Origin: Bacteroidales bacterium UBA1757
GTDB taxonomy: Bacteria; Bacteroidota; Bacteroidia; Bacteroidales; UBA1402
Length of the DNA stretch: 10,953 nucleotides
Assembly (NCBI GenBank): GCA_002315625.1
Contig: DCHH01000084.1
Coordinates: 2,269 to 13,221, forward strand
Direction of reading: 5' to 3'
Part shown: positions 6,913 through 10,953 of the stretch, piece after piece
Layout of the letters: the number at the start of each line of letters is the position of its first letter
Numbering within the stretch: position 1 is the stretch's first letter
The notes under the pieces: generated by a model
Seen by the model: the letters and a program-made list of their open reading frames with translations, nothing else
Database searches by the model: none
What the model was told of the DNA's origin: nothing
Program-made: the position numbers and the translations under genes

Positions 6913-7707
6913 TCAGCGCTCCGTTTCCTTATTCACTCTTACACTTCCGTCAACGGTGATAGAAAAGTCGGGATGGTTGAACATTCTCTGGATGACACCG
7001 CCAGACAGCAGTTCTTGCGGAGTGCCGTACTGAAGCCCTCCAAGCGATGGTTGCATAAGCCAAATTCGGTCAGAAAGGCGAAGCGAAAGTTCCAGTTCGT
7101 GGGTCGAGAGAAGTATGCTGCGGTGCAAGTCATGGGCAAGGTTCCTGAGCAGAAGCATCACCTCGACTCGGTTCGTCAGGTCCAGGTGCGACGTCGGTTC
7201 GTCAAGGAAAATCAGGGGGGTGTCCTGGGCCAGCGCCTTTGCAATCATAACTCTCTGACGCTCACCGTCCGAGAGGTGTGACAAGTGGCGGTCTGCCATA
7301 GCCTGGACCGAAACTGCCCGCATGGCTTCGTCAATGGCTTTTTCGTCACTGTCAGTCAGATTGCCGAAACGCCCGAGATAGGGATAGCGTCCCATTGCGA
7401 CCATCTCACGGACGGTGCACCCATCAATGCTGATATTGTCGCTCAGCACAATTGCAAACCTCCGAGCCCGCTGGGCAAGGGAATAGTGCTGCAATGGCTT
7501 TCCTTCAATCAGGACTTCCCCGTCAAGAAGGGGCTGGAGTCCGCAAAGCGACCTGAGCAAAGTTGATTTTCCACACCCGTTAGGGCCGAGAAGCGACACG
7601 AACTCAGACGATTCAATGCTGACAGTCAAGCCTTTCTGGACCAGGCGGCTGCTGTTTCCATGGACATAGCCGATGGACAAGTCACGACAAGTCAGCACCT
7701 CAGCCAT
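6913..7707 (-). CDS. ABC transporter ATP-binding protein, FecE/BtuD type
   Basis: This is a single ABC ATPase domain of 264 residues, resembling the cytoplasmic subunits of iron-siderophore, heme or cobalamin importers. Walker A is GPNGCGKST (41-49), the signature is LSDGE (145-149, for LSGGQ), Walker B is LIFLDE (165-170) with catalytic Glu170, followed by the D-loop SHLD (173-176) and the switch His203. The Q-loop position has no glutamine: the segment reads VLSDN at 87-91. Related Bacteroidota ATPases often have VLTE there, as far as I recall. No permease or binding protein is visible, so its partners must lie elsewhere and the substrate is unknown. The ATG at 7707 shares one base with the rimM stop (TGATG); a GTG at 7710 is the alternative. 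It is probably coupled to rimM. Confidence 0.9.
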   Translation of the reverse strand: MAEVLTCRDLSIGYVHGNSSRLVQKGLTVSIESSEFVSLLGPNGCGKSTLLRSLCGLQPLLDGEVLIEGKPLQHYSLAQRARRFAIVLSDNISIDGCTVREMVAMGRYPYLGRFGNLTDSDEKAIDEAMRAVSVQAMADRHLSHLSDGERQRVMIAKALAQDTPLIFLDEPTSHLDLTNRVEVMLLLRNLAHDLHRSILLSTHELELSLRLSDRIWLMQPSLGGLQYGTPQELLSGGVIQRMFNHPDFSITVDGSVRVNKETER

Positions 7708-8255
7708 CACTCGAAGGTTTCAATTGTATCAAGGCTGAGAAGACCTTCAGGCAGATGCATCACAAGCCGTTTGTGCTCCAGGTCCATCTCGTCAATAAAG
7801 TCCTCGTTAGCGGGAATAATTAAGGAATCATCCCCTTTTCCGATGCGGAACAGGACATTCAGAGTGGAATCGTCAACATCCTCAATCACACCGAGTTTCT
7901 GATGAGTGTCGGAAAGTTCCACCTCAAACCCACAGAAATGCTGCCAGGAGAGTTCTGCCTGCATCTGCTCCTCAGCAGAAGCGTAGGCCACAGGGTAGAA
8001 CACATCGTGATCAGCGACCATCTTCACAGACTCGGCATCGTCCATGTCAAGGAATTTCACCAGAGCCGCCGAATCGGAACGGAAACGGTACGATTCGAGA
8101 AAAAACGGAACCAGTATGCCGTCGATGTCCATCACCCAGTAGGGCGACTCGGTACGGTCGAAGACATCGTCGGTAAAGGAAAAGGCTATTTCGCCATCCA
8201 CGCCATGAGGCTTTCCCAAACGCCCAATCCGAAAAACTTCTTCTTTTTGAATCAT
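7707..8255 (-). CDS. rimM: Ribosome maturation factor RimM
   Basis: RimM binds the 30S head through ribosomal protein S19 and helps late 16S rRNA processing. From the ATG at 8255 the protein has 182 residues, the usual size. The N-terminal barrel carries the family motif GRLGKPHGVDGE (11-22). The C-terminal PRC-barrel half ends with PANEDFIDEMD and the typical LPEGLLSL segment. The start lies 1 bp after the murA stop, and the end overlaps the ABC start. A TTG further upstream would lie inside murA and is less likely. In many bacteria rimM sits with rpsP and trmD; here it follows murA instead, an arrangement I associate with Bacteroidales. The sequence is acidic, as expected for RimM. Confidence 0.93.
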   Translation of the reverse strand: MIQKEEVFRIGRLGKPHGVDGEIAFSFTDDVFDRTESPYWVMDIDGILVPFFLESYRFRSDSAALVKFLDMDDAESVKMVADHDVFYPVAYASAEEQMQAELSWQHFCGFEVELSDTHQKLGVIEDVDDSTLNVLFRIGKGDDSLIIPANEDFIDEMDLEHKRLVMHLPEGLLSLDTIETFE

Positions 8256-8256
8256 T

Positions 8257-9561
8257 TTAAACTCGGGTAATGTGTGCACCAAGGCGGTTCAGGCGACCGT
8301 CGATATCCTGATAGCCACGGTCAATCTGCTCGATGTTGTTGATGCGGCTCACCCCCTGAGCCGAAAGAGCTGCGATAAGCAGGGCTATACCGGCACGGAT
8401 GTCGGGCGAAGACATCACCTGCGGACGGAGCACCTGCGTATGGTCCAGACCGATGACTGTGGCACGGTGCGGGTCGCAGAGGATAATCTGTGCCCCCATG
8501 TCAATCAGCTTATCGACAAAAAAGAGACGGCTTTCGAACATTTTCTGATGGATAAGCACGCACCCCTTGGCCTGAGTTGCCACCACAAGCATCACCGAGA
8601 GCAGGTCGGGAGTAAGCCCCGGCCACGGAGCATCAGCAATGGTCATAATTGAACCGTCGATGAACGATTCAATAGTATAGTGTTCCTGCGCAGGGATATA
8701 GAGGTCATCCCCACGACGCTCCATGTGTATTCCAAGACGCTCGAAACTGTGCGGGATGATTCCCAGTTCATCGTAGGCCACATTTTCGATGGTGATTTCC
8801 GAACGGGTCATTGCAGCCACCCCAATAAAACTTCCCACCTCAATCATATCTGGCAGGATAGTGATTTCACAACCGTGAAGCTTCGTAACCCCCTCAATAG
8901 TAAGGAGATTCGACCCCACGCCACGGATATCGGCTCCCATCGAATTCAGCATCCGGCAAAGCTGCTGAATGTAGGGTTCACAGGCTGCATTATAGATTGT
9001 AGTACGCCCGGAGGCCAAAACTGAGGCCATGATTATATTGGCCGTACCAGTCACGGAAGCCTCGTCAAGCAGCATGTAGCATCCCGTCAGACGGTCGGCA
9101 TGGACACTGTAGAGAGAGTGCTCGGCATCATATTCAAATGTTGCTCCAAGTTTCTGTATTCCAAGGAAATGGGTGTCAAGACGACGGCGTCCGATTTTGT
9201 CACCGCCAGGCTTTGCAATCACAGCTTCGCCAAAACGGGCAAGCAGGGGTCCGACCAGCATGACCGAACCTCGCAGAGAGGCCATTTTCGAGAGGATTTC
9301 CTCGTCACGAAGATGAGACAGATTGACCCGGGCAGCCGAAAAACAGTACGAGCCGACTCCGAGTTTCTCTACCGATACACCCAGATTCATCAGCAACTGA
9401 ATCAGATTGTTAATATCCAGAATATCAGGGATGTTATGGATATAGACCTTCTCATCGGTGAGCAATGTGGCACACAGCAGCTGCAAAGCCTCGTTCTTTG
9501 CTCCCTGCGCCCGGATAGTGCCCTGTAGCCGATGTCCCCCTTCAATGACGAATGATGCCAT
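8257..9561 (-). CDS. murA: UDP-N-acetylglucosamine 1-carboxyvinyltransferase, Asp-type active site
   Basis: MurA transfers enolpyruvate from phosphoenolpyruvate to UDP-GlcNAc, the first committed step of peptidoglycan synthesis. The 434 residues match the family. Lys22 and Asn23 (AKNEALQ) bind substrate, the loop sequence PGGDKIG lies at 118-124, GRRRLDTH at 124-131, Asp319 (TPD) fits the catalytic aspartate, and Arg389 lies in DIRAG. The residue that is Cys115 in E. coli, the site alkylated by fosfomycin, is Asp121 here. Enzymes with Cys-to-Asp at this site are active and fosfomycin-insensitive, as shown for Mycobacterium and Chlamydia, and I believe the Asp form is usual in Bacteroidota. 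The gene lies 8 bp after the DUF4290 gene and 1 bp before rimM. Confidence 0.97.
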   Translation of the reverse strand: MASFVIEGGHRLQGTIRAQGAKNEALQLLCATLLTDEKVYIHNIPDILDINNLIQLLMNLGVSVEKLGVGSYCFSAARVNLSHLRDEEILSKMASLRGSVMLVGPLLARFGEAVIAKPGGDKIGRRRLDTHFLGIQKLGATFEYDAEHSLYSVHADRLTGCYMLLDEASVTGTANIIMASVLASGRTTIYNAACEPYIQQLCRMLNSMGADIRGVGSNLLTIEGVTKLHGCEITILPDMIEVGSFIGVAAMTRSEITIENVAYDELGIIPHSFERLGIHMERRGDDLYIPAQEHYTIESFIDGSIMTIADAPWPGLTPDLLSVMLVVATQAKGCVLIHQKMFESRLFFVDKLIDMGAQIILCDPHRATVIGLDHTQVLRPQVMSSPDIRAGIALLIAALSAQGVSRINNIEQIDRGYQDIDGRLNRLGAHITRV

Positions 9562-9569
9562 AACTGTCT

Positions 9570-10172
9570 CTATTTACGACGGTTGTTTTTCCCCTTTTTC
9601 TGTGGCAGGGGTTCATGCCATTCTGTGAGGTGCAACGATTCGACCGGCACGTCGATAGCTCCGTCGGAGAGTCTTTTCAAATCCTGACGAATCTTCTCGT
9701 CCTCTGCCGTCTCGCGGTTCATAATCGCGACACACTTCTTCATGTGGTTGGCTATCAACTGGATAAGCCGTGTCTTCTCCTCACCGTCTTCCATTGTGAC
9801 AGCCTTTTCTATCAGCTGATCGACCATTCGTCCGTACTGGCGCACCTTGACCTTACCGACTGTGTAGGGAACCTTTTCAGGGGCGGCCTTTACAGGCTCC
9901 GGTTTGATGATATCCACCGGATAGTCAATATCGAGCTTATAGTCAGCCATCACTGCCAGATGGTCCCATAGTTTGTTGCGGAAACCGGGCATGTCGCGAA
10001 GTGACGGAAAGAGATTGCCCATGATACGTACTATGGTTTTGGCACAAGTGGTACGCTCTTCACGGTCTTCTATTGTAAGAGCATAATCGACCATGCGCTG
10101 AATGTTTCGTCCGTACTCGGGAAGAGACAGCCGTGAAAGATGGGTGTTGTATTCCAGTTCGTTGACTTCCAT
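9570..10172 (-). CDS. DUF4290 family protein of unknown function
   Basis: I recognise this 200-residue protein as a DUF4290 member from its N-terminal pattern LPEYGRNIQRMVDYAL and the later KLWDHLAVM and KLDIDYP segments. No function is established to my knowledge. There is no signal peptide or membrane helix, so it should be cytoplasmic. The sequence looks mostly helical and contains an apparent ungapped internal repeat: residues 20-81 align with 113-174 at a constant offset of 93, sharing YGR, A-x-T-x-ED-x-EE-x-T and scattered later positions. The two halves are joined by a proline- and lysine-rich linker (about 90-105). The tail (190-200) is strongly basic. Placed 7 bp after tsaB and 8 bp before murA, it may act in growth or envelope control, but that is only inference. 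Confidence 0.9.
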   Translation of the reverse strand: MEVNELEYNTHLSRLSLPEYGRNIQRMVDYALTIEDREERTTCAKTIVRIMGNLFPSLRDMPGFRNKLWDHLAVMADYKLDIDYPVDIIKPEPVKAAPEKVPYTVGKVKVRQYGRMVDQLIEKAVTMEDGEEKTRLIQLIANHMKKCVAIMNRETAEDEKIRQDLKRLSDGAIDVPVESLHLTEWHEPLPQKKGKNNRRK

Positions 10173-10179
10173 GTGTTTA

Positions 10180-10881
10180 TTAGTTATCGTGATGAATCAG
10201 GTCGTTGAGTTTATGAGGCACAGTGGCCTGGAATTCCTTGAGATAGAAAGGTTCAAAGTAAGCAACATCCTCGAAGCGCTTCGCATTGTATGCATCAAGG
10301 GCAAGCGGCACCATATCCTCTGCTCTCGGGTACAGGTCTGCGAGAAGCGTAACTCCCTCACGGCTAATAACCTTGGAGGCTTTTGCAGCCCCGTCACCGA
10401 AAATGAAAACCTTTTTTCCCTGCGGCAAATCACTGAGGCTGGCCGCATCAATTATCAGAGCCTGAGTCTCGCTTACGGGCTTCAAGAGATTGTCAAATAC
10501 CGCCGTATATACCTCCATCCGGCGGGCGTCAGTCATCGGACACAAGAGGGTATCTGCATCGGCATGTACCTGAGCCGCAGTAACTTGCAACGAAGGTACG
10601 GCAATCAGAGGAATCTGGCGGGCATAGCATACCCCCTTGGCCATTGAAACTCCTATACGGAGACCTGTATATGAACCGGGACCACTGCTCACTGCGACTG
10701 CGGAAAGCGACTCGCCCCTGCTTTCAAGCTCTTGCAATGCCTTGTCCAAAAAGATTCCCAGCTGAACGGCATGAGACTGGCCGTCGTGGTTCTCCTCCTT
10801 AAAAATTACCTCCCTGCCGCGTCCCAAAGCCACGGAGCATACAGCAGTTGATGTTTCTATGCACAAAATGACGGGTTCCAT
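10180..10881 (-). CDS. tsaB: tRNA t6A37 threonylcarbamoyl transferase component TsaB
   Basis: TsaB works with TsaD and TsaE to place the threonylcarbamoyl group on A37 of tRNAs that read ANN codons. From the ATG at 10881 the protein has 233 residues, a normal length. It begins with the ASKHA-fold signature ILCIETST (5-12), then has SSGPGSYTGLRIG (65-77), TDARRMEVY (117-125) and the C-terminal PFYLKEFQAT (211-220). TsaB lacks the metal site of TsaD and is a structural partner. I chose 10881 because GGA lies 6 bases upstream, one of the few Shine-Dalgarno-like sites in the window. An ATG immediately upstream (10884) is nearly as good, and one at 10929 would add 16 residues not expected for the family. 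It is the first complete gene of the string. Confidence 0.93.
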   Translation of the reverse strand: MEPVILCIETSTAVCSVALGRGREVIFKEENHDGQSHAVQLGIFLDKALQELESRGESLSAVAVSSGPGSYTGLRIGVSMAKGVCYARQIPLIAVPSLQVTAAQVHADADTLLCPMTDARRMEVYTAVFDNLLKPVSETQALIIDAASLSDLPQGKKVFIFGDGAAKASKVISREGVTLLADLYPRAEDMVPLALDAYNAKRFEDVAYFEPFYLKEFQATVPHKLNDLIHHDN

Positions 10882-10906
10882 CATTCGTCCTTTTTCAATA
10901 GTTGAC

Positions 10907-10953
10907 TCAAGTTTCGCAAGTTGATACATTATTGATATTCAGAACATTATGGA
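10907..10953 (-). CDS. Possible C-terminal end of an upstream gene (yicC-like?)
   Basis: On the minus strand the frame entering at 10951 is open for 14 codons, reading HNVLNINNVSTCET, and stops at 10909-10907, 23 bases before the preferred tsaB ATG. The HNVLNI part faintly resembles the EQVxNI ending of YicC/YloC endoribonuclease-like proteins, and yicC precedes tsaB in some Bacteroidales, as far as I recall. The other two frames stop at 10941-10939 and 10949-10947, so the true end of the upstream gene is uncertain from this edge. Confidence 0.2.
   Translation of the reverse strand, partial: HNVLNINNVSTCET

Noticed and set aside
10882..10929. Start at the ATG at 10929 for tsaB
   Set aside because: TsaB proteins begin within a few residues of the ILxIETST motif, and a Shine-Dalgarno-like GGA supports the start at 10881 or 10884.

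Overview
The window looks like a housekeeping segment of a Bacteroidota chromosome, most likely order Bacteroidales. Four things point there: a DUF4290 protein, which is essentially a Bacteroidota family; a MurA with Asp in the usual cysteine position; start sites with almost no Shine-Dalgarno sequences; and putative promoters that fit the Bacteroides TTG / TAnnTTTG pattern. I recognise no phage, transposase, CRISPR, tRNA or rRNA.

All eleven complete genes lie on the minus strand and are tightly packed, so transcription runs from high to low coordinates. In that order they are: tsaB (tRNA t6A synthesis), a DUF4290 gene, murA (first committed step of peptidoglycan synthesis), rimM (30S maturation), a FecE/BtuD-type ABC ATPase, a membrane-anchored M23/LytM peptidase, dxr (isoprenoid precursors), rseP (site-2 protease), a secreted endonuclease/exonuclease/phosphatase-fold protein, ffh (SRP GTPase) and folD (one-carbon metabolism). 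Gaps are mostly 1 to 8 bp. ATG/TGA overlaps join rimM to the ABC gene and the M23 gene to dxr. Only two internal gaps reach about 50 bp (before the M23 gene and before ffh), and each holds a promoter-like sequence. This suggests three transcription units: tsaB to ABC, M23 to nuclease, and ffh-folD.

The theme is growth and envelope building: MurA makes cell-wall precursor, the M23 protein probably acts on or near peptidoglycan, Dxr feeds the isoprenoid pathway that yields the undecaprenyl carrier, RseP cleaves membrane proteins, and Ffh delivers proteins to the membrane. TsaB, RimM and FolD support translation and nucleotide supply.

The left 174 bp, beyond folD, is noncoding and holds a cluster of palindromic repeats with the core AAGCCCGGGATGACG. 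At the right edge a few codons may be the end of an upstream gene, possibly yicC.

I see no clear new system. The points most worth a second look are an ungapped internal duplication in the DUF4290 protein, a His-to-Glu change at a catalytic position of the M23 peptidase, an ABC ATPase without a permease and without the usual Q-loop glutamine, the repeat cluster after folD, and the Asp-type MurA.
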